29,331 nt of DNA from Roseburia_D sp964388945 (lineage in GTDB: Bacteria > Bacillota > Clostridia > Lachnospirales > Lachnospiraceae): NCBI GenBank assembly GCA_964388945.1, contig CAYMCM010000029.1:1-29331 (forward strand). Direction: 5' to 3'. Of this stretch, positions 1 to 6,327 are shown piece by piece; the first letter of the stretch is position 1, and the number at the start of each line of letters is the position of its first letter. Position numbers and translations under genes: made by a program. The notes beneath the pieces are model-generated. The model was not told the DNA's origin. It did no database searches and saw only the letters and a list, made by a program, of their open reading frames with translations.

Positions 1-2
1 AA

Positions 3-65
3 ACGTTTCACCGCATCAACGGCATTTCACCGCGAGAATACCGTCAGGTAAAAAAATCCCCGTAA
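3..65 (+). CDS. AraC-family regulator, C-terminal fragment
   Basis: Only the last 20 codons and the stop lie in the window. The reading frame gives FHRINGISPREYR, the characteristic end of the second helix-turn-helix of AraC/XylS activators (F-x-x-x-x-G-x-SP-x-x-YR), followed by a short basic tail and TAA. The function of the full protein cannot be judged because its sensor domain is outside the window. Its stop codon lies inside the hairpin that ends the opposing rplT operon, so the two transcription units are tightly packed tail to tail. Confidence 0.8.
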   Translation, partial: TFHRINGISPREYRQVKKSP

Positions 66-80
66 GCAACACCTACGGGG
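50..80 (-). terminator. Intrinsic terminator of infC-rpmI-rplT
   Basis: A 7-bp stem (CCCCGTA at 58-64 with TACGGGG at 74-80) is followed, reading the minus strand, by a run of seven T at 50-56. It lies 16 bp past the rplT stop. The plus strand has no T-run after the stem, so it probably works in one direction only. It overlaps the last two codons of the AraC-type gene. Confidence 0.85.
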
Positions 81-96
81 ACTCTGATTATCTTAA

Positions 97-453
97 TTAT
101 GCAATTTTTGTTTTTGCAAGTTCTGCTAATGTTGCAAATCCTTCTGCATCATTTACTGCCATTTCAGCAAGCATTTTTCGATTCATTTCCACGCCAGCCA
201 GCTTTAAGCCATACATGAATCTGCTGTAAGAAAGTCCGTTCAGTCTTGCTGCAGCGTTAATACGTGCAATCCATAACTGTCTGAACTGTCTCTTTCTCTC
301 TTTTCTACCTGCATAAGAACTTGTAAGGGCTCTCATCACAGACTGCTTTGCTACTCTATACTGTTTAGATCTAGCGCCTCTGTAACCTTTTGCTAACTTT
401 AATGTTCTGTTATGTTTTTTCTTAGCGCCTAATCCGCCTTTGACTCTTGCCAT
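97..453 (-). CDS. rplT: 50S ribosomal protein L20
   Basis: The 118-residue product matches the usual length of bacterial L20 and begins MARVKGG followed by the very basic stretch KKKHNRTLKLAKGYRGARS that binds 23S rRNA. L20 is an early assembly protein of the large subunit and, in Firmicutes, also represses its own operon by binding the infC leader RNA. It is the third gene of infC-rpmI-rplT, 25 bp after rpmI, with a clear GGAGGAAT ribosome-binding site and a terminator just downstream. Identification is secure. Confidence 0.98.
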   Translation of the reverse strand: MARVKGGLGAKKKHNRTLKLAKGYRGARSKQYRVAKQSVMRALTSSYAGRKERKRQFRQLWIARINAAARLNGLSYSRFMYGLKLAGVEMNRKMLAEMAVNDAEGFATLAELAKTKIA

Positions 454-478
454 GGTTTTATTCCTCCTTCACTAATTC

Positions 479-676
479 CTATAAATATGGTAAAATCTTC
501 TTCATGTTCTTAACGTTAGTTGCATCCGTCATAGCCGGTTTTCTAAGATTTCTCTTAGTTTTTGTAGTCTTTTTCGTTAAGATATGTCTCTTGTAAGCTT
601 TATTTCTTTTTAACTTTCCTGTTCCTGTAACTTTGAAACGTTTTGCAGCTGCTCTGCTTGTCTTCATTTTTGGCAT
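479..676 (-). CDS. rpmI: 50S ribosomal protein L35
   Basis: The product has 65 residues, the normal size for L35. It begins MPKMKTSRAAAKRFKVTGTGK and continues with many Lys and Arg residues, including the family stretch RNKAYKRHILTKK. It sits between infC and rplT with short gaps, which is the near-universal bacterial order. An AGGAGGAA ribosome-binding site precedes the ATG. Expression is probably controlled with the whole operon through the infC leader. Confidence 0.98.
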   Translation of the reverse strand: MPKMKTSRAAAKRFKVTGTGKLKRNKAYKRHILTKKTTKTKRNLRKPAMTDATNVKNMKKILPYL

Positions 677-700
677 TTTATGTTCCTCCTTTAAAATAAG

Positions 701-1207
701 TTATTTCTTTTCTGTCAGCACCATGCTGATGCTTCTTCCTTCTACCTTAGGTGCTTTCTCTACGACTGCCACATCTGCTAATTGCTCGGCAAAGTCGTCC
801 AGGATATGTTTACTGCTCTGCATATGAGCCATTTCCCTTCCACGGAAGCGCAAAGTAATCTTTACCTTGTTCCCTTTGGCAATAAATTTCTTTGTTGCAT
901 TGACTTTGGTATTCAAATCATTTGCTTCAATATTTGGTGATAAACGAATCTCTTTAAGCTCGACTGTCTTCTGTTTCTTTTTCGCTTCCTTCTCTTTGCG
1001 CGCCAACTCATATCTGTATTTTCCATAGTCGATAATCTTGCATACCGGCGGCTTCGCAGTCGGAGCGATCTTTACCAGATCCAGTTCCGCTTCCTGAGCA
1101 AGCTTGTAAGCATCTCTCGCTGACATGATCCCAAGCTGTTCTCCGTTCTCCCCAATGAGACGAACTTCCTTATCTCTGATTTGTTCGTTGATCATTAACT
1201 CGCTAAT
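701..1207 (-). CDS. infC: Translation initiation factor IF-3, AUU start
   Basis: The 168-residue product has both IF-3 domains: the N-terminal part with MINEQIRDKEVRLIGENGEQLG, a lysine-rich linker (ELARKEKEAKKKQK), and the C-terminal part with RFRGREMAHMQ. IF-3 binds the 30S subunit and rejects wrong start codons and initiator tRNAs. I place the start at an ATT codon at 1205-1207: a GGAGGT Shine-Dalgarno lies 8 nt upstream of it, while the next ATG is 20 nt from that site. An AUU start on infC is a known autoregulatory device, because IF-3 discriminates against non-canonical starts. An ATG far upstream at 1273 would start inside the leader terminator hairpin and is unlikely. Confidence 0.93.
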   Translation of the reverse strand: MSELMINEQIRDKEVRLIGENGEQLGIMSARDAYKLAQEAELDLVKIAPTAKPPVCKIIDYGKYRYELARKEKEAKKKQKTVELKEIRLSPNIEANDLNTKVNATKKFIAKGNKVKITLRFRGREMAHMQSSKHILDDFAEQLADVAVVEKAPKVEGRSISMVLTEKK

Positions 1208-1367
1208 GTCCGTGCACCTCCAAAAAATGATATATAATGCATAAAAAAATGTGGATAGGCAGTCTATCCACAATCAAACGAGTCGTTCTTCACGCTTTAA
1301 ACAGAAACCATAGTCACGCATTTGTGCTAAGGTGAGAGTGGATATACTCTACTTTTTCCAAGCAACA
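1208..1367 (-). promoter_or_regulatory. infC leader with attenuator (L20-leader type)
   Basis: The untranslated leader between the promoter and the AUU codon holds two competing structures. A terminator hairpin pairs 1264-1271 with 1251-1258 (8 bp, 5-nt loop) and is followed on the minus strand by seven T at 1243-1249. An upstream segment, TATCCAC on the minus strand (1338-1344), is complementary to GTGGATA of the terminator's 5' arm, so it could form an antiterminator. This layout matches the L20-responsive infC leader known from Bacillus-type bacteria. The pairing is visible; control by L20 here is inferred. Confidence 0.8.
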
Positions 1368-1372
1368 TGAAC

Positions 1373-1401
1373 AAGATAACATACAAAGTGCTATCTGTCA
1401 A
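1373..1401 (-). promoter_or_regulatory. Sigma-A promoter of infC operon
   Basis: On the minus strand TTGACA (1396-1401) is followed after 17 bp by TATCTT (1373-1378), with a TGn extension before the -10. The perfect -35 and optimal spacing make this a good housekeeping promoter. It starts about 10 bp past the 3' end of tRNA-Leu. Confidence 0.8.
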
Positions 1402-1410
1402 GTCTTTTCT

Positions 1411-1493
1411 GCCGGTGGCGGGACTTGAACCCGCACGACCTTGCGATCAACAGATTTTGAGTCTGCCTCGTCTGCCAATTCCGACACACCGGC
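1411..1493 (-). tRNA. tRNA-Leu (CAA)
   Basis: The minus strand folds as a tRNA with a 7-bp acceptor stem (GCCGGTG/CACCGGC), an 83-nt length typical of a class II tRNA with a long variable arm, and a T-loop GGTTCAAGTCC. The 7-nt anticodon loop is CTCAAAA, giving anticodon CAA, which reads UUG leucine codons. CCA is not encoded. Confidence 0.95.
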
Positions 1494-1528
1494 GCATTGA
1501 TACCAGGCTATAAGCCCGAACAAATGAT

Positions 1529-1557
1529 ATGTTACCATATCTTATTTATAATTGCAA
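1529..1557 (-). promoter_or_regulatory. Promoter of tRNA-Leu
   Basis: Minus strand TTGCAA (1552-1557), 17 bp, TAACAT (1529-1534), with TGn before the -10. It ends about 35 bp upstream of the tRNA 5' end. Confidence 0.65.
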
Positions 1558-1579
1558 GCAATTTTTTTGCATTTTCGCC

Positions 1580-1608
1580 TTGTAAGATCCCGTTTTTTTT
1601 CTTACAAT
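1580..1608 (+). promoter_or_regulatory. Promoter of pdxK-like gene with inverted repeat
   Basis: TTGTAA (1580-1585), 17 bp, TACAAT (1603-1608). The hexamers are part of a 7-bp inverted repeat, TTGTAAG (1580-1586) with CTTACAA (1601-1607), so a dimeric regulator could cover the whole promoter. Part of the symmetry may come simply from the promoter hexamers. Confidence 0.55.
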
Positions 1609-1654
1609 AAATACAGTATATTTTTCACAAATCACAGAAAAGAGAGTTACACCT

Positions 1655-2515
1655 ATGAATCAGCAAACACCAAAAAAACTGGCTGTCATCCAGGATATGG
1701 CAGGAATCGGACGTTGTTCTCTTAGCGTTGCACTTCCTGTCATCTGTGCATGCCGTGTTCAGGCATGCCCGATGCCGACCGCCCTGTTTTCCAACCATAC
1801 CGGCTATCCATTCTTTTATAAACACGATTTTACCGCCTGCATTCCAGACTACCTCGCCGCATGGCAGAAGTTAGAGCAGCACTTTGATGGTATTTACTGC
1901 GGTTACCTCGGAAGCTCCGCCCAGATGAAGCTTATCTCTTCCTATATTCAAGAAGAAAAATCCCTTCATCCCGATACCAGAATCATCATCGATCCGGTAT
2001 TTGGCGATCACGGGCATATTTACAGCGGACTTCCAAAAGATTATATTTCCGCAATGCAGCACTTTATCCAGTCTGCAGATCTGATCACACCTAATCTGAC
2101 CGAAGCTTGTTTTCTGACCGACACTCCTTTTTCGGAAGACGGCTTTTCCACCGAACTGTTAAACACACTCGGCAAAAAATTAAGCGCACTCGGTCCTTCC
2201 AAGATCGTGATCACCGGAATCCGGGATGCCGGCTTTTTCATCAATTTCACTTTTGATGCCGCATCCGGCACCTCCGACCTTTGCCGCGTTCCGGTAAGCG
2301 GCAGTTCCCGTCCGGGAACCGGAGATATTTTTGCATCCATCGTAGCAGCAGAGCTGCTCGGTGAAATTCCGCTCTCCGACTGCGTAAAAACAGCAGCGGA
2401 CTTCATCGCTGCCTGTACAAAAGCGTCTGATGAAGCCCACGTGCCGATCCGTGACGGCGTGATCTTCGAAAATTTTCTTTCGATGCTCACCGTCAAGCCG
2501 GATTTTACCTCTTAA
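1655..2515 (+). CDS. pdxY: Pyridoxamine/pyridoxal kinase (PfkB fold)
   Basis: The 286-residue protein belongs to the PdxK/PdxY branch of ribokinase-like kinases, which phosphorylate pyridoxal or pyridoxamine for vitamin B6 salvage. Supporting features are the N-terminal QDMAGIGRCSLSVALPV substrate-side motif, the FSNHTGYP motif, DPVFGDHG near residue 113, and the GTGD anion-hole/catalytic motif at 221-224 with D224 as likely base. Length is normal. The gene stands alone behind its own promoter and has a weak ribosome-binding site (AGAGAG). Its stop is only 8 bp from the stop of the opposing decarboxylase gene, itself a PLP enzyme. The exact substrate (pyridoxal or pyridoxamine) and so the symbol are less sure than the family. 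Confidence 0.88.
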   Translation: MNQQTPKKLAVIQDMAGIGRCSLSVALPVICACRVQACPMPTALFSNHTGYPFFYKHDFTACIPDYLAAWQKLEQHFDGIYCGYLGSSAQMKLISSYIQEEKSLHPDTRIIIDPVFGDHGHIYSGLPKDYISAMQHFIQSADLITPNLTEACFLTDTPFSEDGFSTELLNTLGKKLSALGPSKIVITGIRDAGFFINFTFDAASGTSDLCRVPVSGSSRPGTGDIFASIVAAELLGEIPLSDCVKTAADFIAACTKASDEAHVPIRDGVIFENFLSMLTVKPDFTS

Positions 2516-2523
2516 TTTAGAAA

Positions 2524-3807
2524 TTACATACTTTCCGGATCTCTCATATCCTTTAAAATATCAAAGCAGTCAAACGTTTTAAAGTAATCCTCCGGTGTCT
2601 CTGTACGGCGGATGAGCTGTGTAGAGCCATCTTCTTTTAACAGAAGTTCTGCATGTTTTAATTTTCCATTATAGTTATAACCCATAGAATAGCCATGCGC
2701 ACCTGCGTCATGTATCACCAAAAGATCTCCGATATCCACTTTCGGCAGCATACGATCTACTGCAAATTTATCACAGTTCTCACACAAAGAACCTGTTACA
2801 TCATATTTGTGATCGCACGTTTCCTCTTCCTTGCCCATAACCGTGATATGATGATACGCACCGTAAATCGCCGGACGCATCAGATCTACCGCGCAGGCAT
2901 CCACACCGATATAGTCCTTGTATGTGTTCTTTTCATGAATCGCCTTTGTCACCAGACAGCCATACGGTGCCAGCATAAAACGTCCCATTTCTGTATAAAT
3001 CGCAACATCACCCATTCCAGCCGGAACTAAGATCTCCTCGTATACTTTTCTTACACCCTCTCCGATCACACGAATGTCATTCGGTGTCTGATCCGGTTTG
3101 TAGGCAACACCGACACCGCCAGAGAGATTGATAAAGCTGATGGAGCATCCGGTCTTTTCGCGGATCTCAACCACCAGTTCAAACAGGGTGCGTGCAAGTG
3201 CCGGATAATAATCGTTTGTTACCGTATTGCTCACAAGGAACGCATGGATACCGAAACGCTTTGCTCCCTTTTCTTTTAAGATGCGGTAGCCTTCGATGAT
3301 CTGGTCTTTGGTAAATCCATATTTTGCGTCACCCGGATTATCCATGATCCCGTTACTGATCTCATACACTCCGCCCGGATTAAAACGGCAGCTGATCGTT
3401 TCCGGAATATGTCCGACCGCTTTTTCCAAAAAATCAATATGGGAAAAATCATCCAGATTGATCGTCGCACCGATCTTATCTGCAAATACAAATTCCTCCG
3501 CTGGTGTATCATTGGAAGAAAACATGATCTCCTCCCCGCTAAAATGCAGTGCATCTGCCAGCATAAGTTCGGTGAGCGATGCGCAGTCACAGCCGCATCC
3601 ATACTCTTTTAAGATATTTAAAATAAACGGATTCGGCGTTGCCTTGACCGCAAAATACTCACGGAATCCCGGGTTCCAGGAAAATGCTTCCTTCACCGCC
3701 TGTGCATTGGCACGGATTCCTTTTTCATCATAAAGATGAAATGGTGTCGGATATTCTTTTATAATCTCGTTTAATTTTTCTTTAGTTACAAATGGCTGTT
3801 TTTTCAC
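2524..3807 (-). CDS. lysA: Diaminopimelate decarboxylase-like PLP enzyme
   Basis: The product is a fold-type III PLP decarboxylase of the LysA/ornithine decarboxylase family, 427 residues. YFAVKATPNP near residue 51 carries the likely PLP lysine (K55), followed by SISFINLSGGVG for phosphate binding and TGSLCENCDKFAVDR, a variant of the family CES/D active-site loop from the partner subunit. If it is true LysA it makes lysine from meso-diaminopimelate, but it is divergent from standard LysA. For example, GIHAFLVSNT stands where HCHIGS is usual. I chose a GTG start at 3805-3807: an AAAGGAG site sits 9-10 nt upstream, and the upstream regulator's TAA ends one base before it, which indicates translational coupling. 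No terminator is visible before the opposing pdxY-like gene. Confidence 0.83.
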   Translation of the reverse strand: MKKQPFVTKEKLNEIIKEYPTPFHLYDEKGIRANAQAVKEAFSWNPGFREYFAVKATPNPFILNILKEYGCGCDCASLTELMLADALHFSGEEIMFSSNDTPAEEFVFADKIGATINLDDFSHIDFLEKAVGHIPETISCRFNPGGVYEISNGIMDNPGDAKYGFTKDQIIEGYRILKEKGAKRFGIHAFLVSNTVTNDYYPALARTLFELVVEIREKTGCSISFINLSGGVGVAYKPDQTPNDIRVIGEGVRKVYEEILVPAGMGDVAIYTEMGRFMLAPYGCLVTKAIHEKNTYKDYIGVDACAVDLMRPAIYGAYHHITVMGKEEETCDHKYDVTGSLCENCDKFAVDRMLPKVDIGDLLVIHDAGAHGYSMGYNYNGKLKHAELLLKEDGSTQLIRRTETPEDYFKTFDCFDILKDMRDPESM

Positions 3808-3808
3808 T

Positions 3809-4519
3809 TTATTTTTCTCCTTTCGTCCATTCAATCAGTTTTATTTCATTTTTTAATGAGTCTTTAAAAATCTGAACAAAATTTGTCTGTCCGGTATACA
3901 GGCAATTACTGCCGTTCCCCAGACCGACCTCGCCGGTCAGTACATGTGTAGAATCGGTGATCACGCCGACCTGATATTCTTTCACCTGCGTTTCGTAGAC
4001 ATGTGCGCTTTGCGGCATCTCTGTCCTGTCATCCGTCAGAATAACGACCTTAATCCCTGCCTCGCACATTTCTTCTAACTGCCGTAAAAATGTTCCAAGC
4101 ACCGCGTGCTCTGCTTTCAGATAAACCCGCTGTTTTGCCGCAGTCAGCATATTGGCAATCTTGTCCCGGATGTGCTCATCTCCAGAAACCGTAAGATACC
4201 CTTCTGCCTCCATTTTTCCTTTCGGCATATGCGCAGTCAATTGCTCTTTCATCTGTGTCAGCGCACGGATCTTGTTCTGGCAGAATTCCGAGGCCTCCAC
4301 TGCCGTATAACGGGTCGCGGCTCCCTCTTCCGTATAAGCAGCTCCTTTGTCCACCAGACCCGCCAACGCATTGTATGCGTTTGACCTGGAGATTCCGGTC
4401 TGCTTTGCCACCTCATAGCCCGTCTGTGTCCCAGATACGACCAGTGCCAGATATACTGTTGCTTCCTGTCTGGTCAGTCCGAACTCCATCAGCTTTTCTG
4501 TCAGTTGATTCGTATCCAT
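3809..4519 (-). CDS. TrmB-family transcriptional regulator
   Basis: The 236-residue protein has an N-terminal winged helix-turn-helix (about 1-75, LMEFGLTRQEATVYLALVVSG and GISRSNAYNALAGLVDKG), followed by a C-terminal phospholipase-D-like effector domain with strands such as KVVILTDDRTEMP. This is the architecture of TrmB-type sugar or metabolite regulators. It is the first gene of a two-gene unit and its stop nearly touches the start of the LysA-like decarboxylase, so the two are probably translated together and the regulator may control that enzyme in response to a related metabolite. The effector is unknown. The ATG is preceded by AAAGGAG. Confidence 0.82.
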   Translation of the reverse strand: MDTNQLTEKLMEFGLTRQEATVYLALVVSGTQTGYEVAKQTGISRSNAYNALAGLVDKGAAYTEEGAATRYTAVEASEFCQNKIRALTQMKEQLTAHMPKGKMEAEGYLTVSGDEHIRDKIANMLTAAKQRVYLKAEHAVLGTFLRQLEEMCEAGIKVVILTDDRTEMPQSAHVYETQVKEYQVGVITDSTHVLTGEVGLGNGSNCLYTGQTNFVQIFKDSLKNEIKLIEWTKGEK

Positions 4520-4555
4520 TTTCTGCTCCTTTTTGTAGTGGTACTTTACAGGAAT

Positions 4556-4584
4556 ACTATATGGTCTTTTCTATGACTTGTCAA
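4556..4584 (-). promoter_or_regulatory. Sigma-A promoter of trmB-lysA unit
   Basis: Minus strand TTGACA (4579-4584), 17 bp, TATAGT (4556-4561). A poorly symmetric TAGT...ACTA element follows the -10 and could be an autoregulatory operator, but the symmetry is weak. Confidence 0.8.
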
Positions 4585-4613
4585 GTTTTTTCCGGTGTTT
4601 TTCTTTTTGTCTA

Positions 4614-4642
4614 TTTTCAAAATACCCGATTTATGCTAAAAT
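4614..4642 (+). promoter_or_regulatory. Promoter of transglycosylase gene
   Basis: TTTTCA (4614-4619), 17 bp, TAAAAT (4637-4642) with TGC before the -10. It diverges from the trmB promoter 30 bp away. I found no sigma-D-type TAAA/GCCGATA pair here. Confidence 0.5.
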
Positions 4643-4704
4643 AGCAATAACTGTGATAGATTTTATCGACAACGAAAGAGACGATACCACAAAGGAGAAA
4701 TGTC

Positions 4705-5517
4705 ATGCAGATAAATTTCATTCCTAAAACCTCAGACCGGATGGATCTGAATGTATTAAACAATCCCGCTCAGTCTAATGATGGTTCATTTTCTTCCATC
4801 CTGGACGCACAGAGCAATGAGACCACACTTGAGTCCATCTTTAAAGAGGCTTCCGATACTTATCAGGTTCCAATTTCCCTCTTAAAAGCAGTCGGAAAAC
4901 AGGAATCTAATTTTGATCCGAAAGCTACTTCCCGCTGCGGCGCACAGGGCATCATGCAGCTCATGCCTGCCACTGCTGCCGAACTCGGAGTGACCGATGC
5001 TTACGATGCAAAACAAAATATCATGGGCGGCGCGAAATATTTAAGTCAGCTCCTCTCCAAATACGACGGCAATACCACGCTGGCTCTTGCCGCTTACAAT
5101 GCCGGAAGCAACAATGTTGCAAAATACGGTGGTGTCCCTCCATTTAAAGAAACGCAGGATTACGTGGTAAAAGTTACTTCCTATATGGAAAACGGCGTCA
5201 CTCTCCCGAACGAAACCGTGACTGTTGCATCAGACATAAATGACGCTCTTCCCACAGACGAGGCAGAATCTGCTTTTACCTTTGCGGCAGAACGTGAAAC
5301 GCCGGATGCTTCCGATACACTCTCAGAGCTGTTTTCCTACGATGATTATTTAAAATTTATTGATATCTTTTTAAACAATTTCCTGGACACGACCGCAAAT
5401 CTCGCGGCTTCCGAACAGGATCAGAAAGATGACAGTAGCGACAGCTACACTGCATATCAGAACATGCAGTCCTGGGCTGCTATGGAAAATCTGTTTCAGC
5501 GAAGCGAAGAAGTATGA
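4705..5517 (+). CDS. Lytic transglycosylase (SLT domain), no signal peptide
   Basis: The 270-residue protein carries a Slt/goose-lysozyme-like domain at about 50-160: AVGKQESNF with catalytic E67, SRCGAQGIMQLMPATAAELG, and LALAAYNAGSNNVAKYGG. Such enzymes cleave the MurNAc-GlcNAc bond of peptidoglycan to form anhydro-MurNAc. No Sec signal peptide or membrane segment is visible; the N-terminus is polar and contains FSSILDAQ, which resembles axial flagellar proteins. The last 100 residues are acidic and low in complexity. The gene stands alone with an AAAGGAG ribosome-binding site and a strong terminator. A role in passing the flagellar rod through the wall, with export by the flagellar apparatus, is plausible but inferred. 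Confidence 0.88.
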   Translation: MQINFIPKTSDRMDLNVLNNPAQSNDGSFSSILDAQSNETTLESIFKEASDTYQVPISLLKAVGKQESNFDPKATSRCGAQGIMQLMPATAAELGVTDAYDAKQNIMGGAKYLSQLLSKYDGNTTLALAAYNAGSNNVAKYGGVPPFKETQDYVVKVTSYMENGVTLPNETVTVASDINDALPTDEAESAFTFAAERETPDASDTLSELFSYDDYLKFIDIFLNNFLDTTANLAASEQDQKDDSSDSYTAYQNMQSWAAMENLFQRSEEV

Positions 5518-5528
5518 TCGTATTTCAA

Positions 5529-5574
5529 AAAAGAGCCGGAAAAATGTATCACACACATTTTTCCGGCTCTTTTT
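5529..5574 (+). terminator. Intrinsic terminator after transglycosylase gene
   Basis: A 15-bp perfect stem (5533-5547 with 5555-5569) closes a 7-nt loop and is followed by TTTTT. The stem begins 15 bp after the stop. A-runs on the other side would also give it some activity on the minus strand. Confidence 0.92.
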
Positions 5575-5607
5575 CTAATCGCAAAACAAACTAATGCCTC
5601 TGTACGC

Positions 5608-5647
5608 AAAAACCCGCAAAGATCATTTTCTAATAATCCATGCGGGC
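5608..5647 (-). terminator. Terminator of tRNA-Thr
   Basis: On the minus strand CCCGCA (5641-5646) pairs with TGCGGG (5613-5618), with a longer loop, and is followed by TTTTT (5608-5612). It lies 15 bp past the tRNA 3' end. Confidence 0.65.
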
Positions 5648-5661
5648 TTCCCTTTCATTCA

Positions 5662-5734
5662 AGCTGCCTAGCGGACTTGAACCGCCGACCTCCGCCTTAC
5701 CAAGGCGACGCTCTACCAACTGAGCCAAGGCAGC
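5662..5734 (-). tRNA. tRNA-Thr (GGT)
   Basis: The minus strand gives a 73-nt tRNA with a 7-bp acceptor (GCTGCCT/AGGCAGC), D-arm TGGCTCAGTTGGTAGAGC and T-loop GGTTCAAGTCC. The anticodon loop TTGGTAA gives anticodon GGT, reading ACC/ACU threonine codons. CCA is not encoded. Confidence 0.95.
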
Positions 5735-5756
5735 AACTAAAAAACTCAACTCGTTT

Positions 5757-5785
5757 AATATACTATAAGTTTCCCCATATGTCAA
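5757..5785 (-). promoter_or_regulatory. Promoter of tRNA-Thr
   Basis: Minus strand TTGACA (5780-5785), 17 bp, TATATT (5757-5762), about 22 bp before the tRNA. No terminator is seen between greA and this promoter, so some tRNA transcripts may come from read-through of the greA operon. Confidence 0.8.
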
Positions 5786-5819
5786 CATTTATTTTTCAAA
5801 AAATCAACTTTTTTACATT

Positions 5820-6323
5820 TTAAAAACTTCGCAGTTTATCACTATCGTCATCTCCGTTTTTCTCAACCGACCGTATCTCAACATAGTAGCCAAAACTGTC
5901 GTTTACTTTCACATAGACGCGGTCACCTACCTTATGTCCGAGGATTGCCTTTCCGATCGGTGACTCAATGCTGATCCGTCCTTCCAGGGAATTTCCACGC
6001 ACCGTAGTCGTCAGCTTGAACTTTTCCACCTCATCGTCTTCTTCAAAATAGATTTCCACTATATTATTGACACCAACCTCATCTTCGCCTGAATCATCCG
6101 ATACGATCTGTGCCGTCTTTATCATACGTTCCAGATAACGGATGCGGCTCTCATTTTTGTTTTTGTCTTTTTTTGCCGCATAATACTCAAAGTTCTCGCT
6201 TAAGTCACCCTGTGCTCTCGCTTCCTTTACCGCCTCGATCGCTTCCTTGCGCACGACCAGCTTCCGGTATTCAATTTCCTCTTCCATTTTTTTAATATCA
6301 TTTTCCGTCAACTGATTATTCAT
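5820..6323 (-). CDS. greA: Transcription elongation factor GreA
   Basis: The 167-residue protein has the N-terminal coiled coil of GreA (residues about 5-80, with RKEAIEAVKEARAQGDLSENFEYYAAKKDKN holding the acidic DLSENFEY tip that coordinates the RNA polymerase catalytic Mg). It also has the C-terminal FKBP-like domain (GRISIESPIGKAILGHKVGD). GreA rescues stalled polymerase by stimulating transcript cleavage. I prefer the ATG at 6321-6323, 4 bp after the upstream stop, over an ATG 33 bp upstream inside that gene; this gives the usual GreA N-terminus. It is the third gene of a lipoprotein-DUF3810-greA unit. The C-terminus has an acidic tail, DDDSDKLRSF. Confidence 0.95.
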   Translation of the reverse strand: MNNQLTENDIKKMEEEIEYRKLVVRKEAIEAVKEARAQGDLSENFEYYAAKKDKNKNESRIRYLERMIKTAQIVSDDSGEDEVGVNNIVEIYFEEDDEVEKFKLTTTVRGNSLEGRISIESPIGKAILGHKVGDRVYVKVNDSFGYYVEIRSVEKNGDDDSDKLRSF

Positions 6324-6327
6324 ATCT

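Noticed and set aside
1208..1273. Longer IF-3 starting at the ATG at 1273
   Set aside because: That start lies in the leader terminator hairpin without a ribosome-binding site, and the extra residues do not resemble IF-3.
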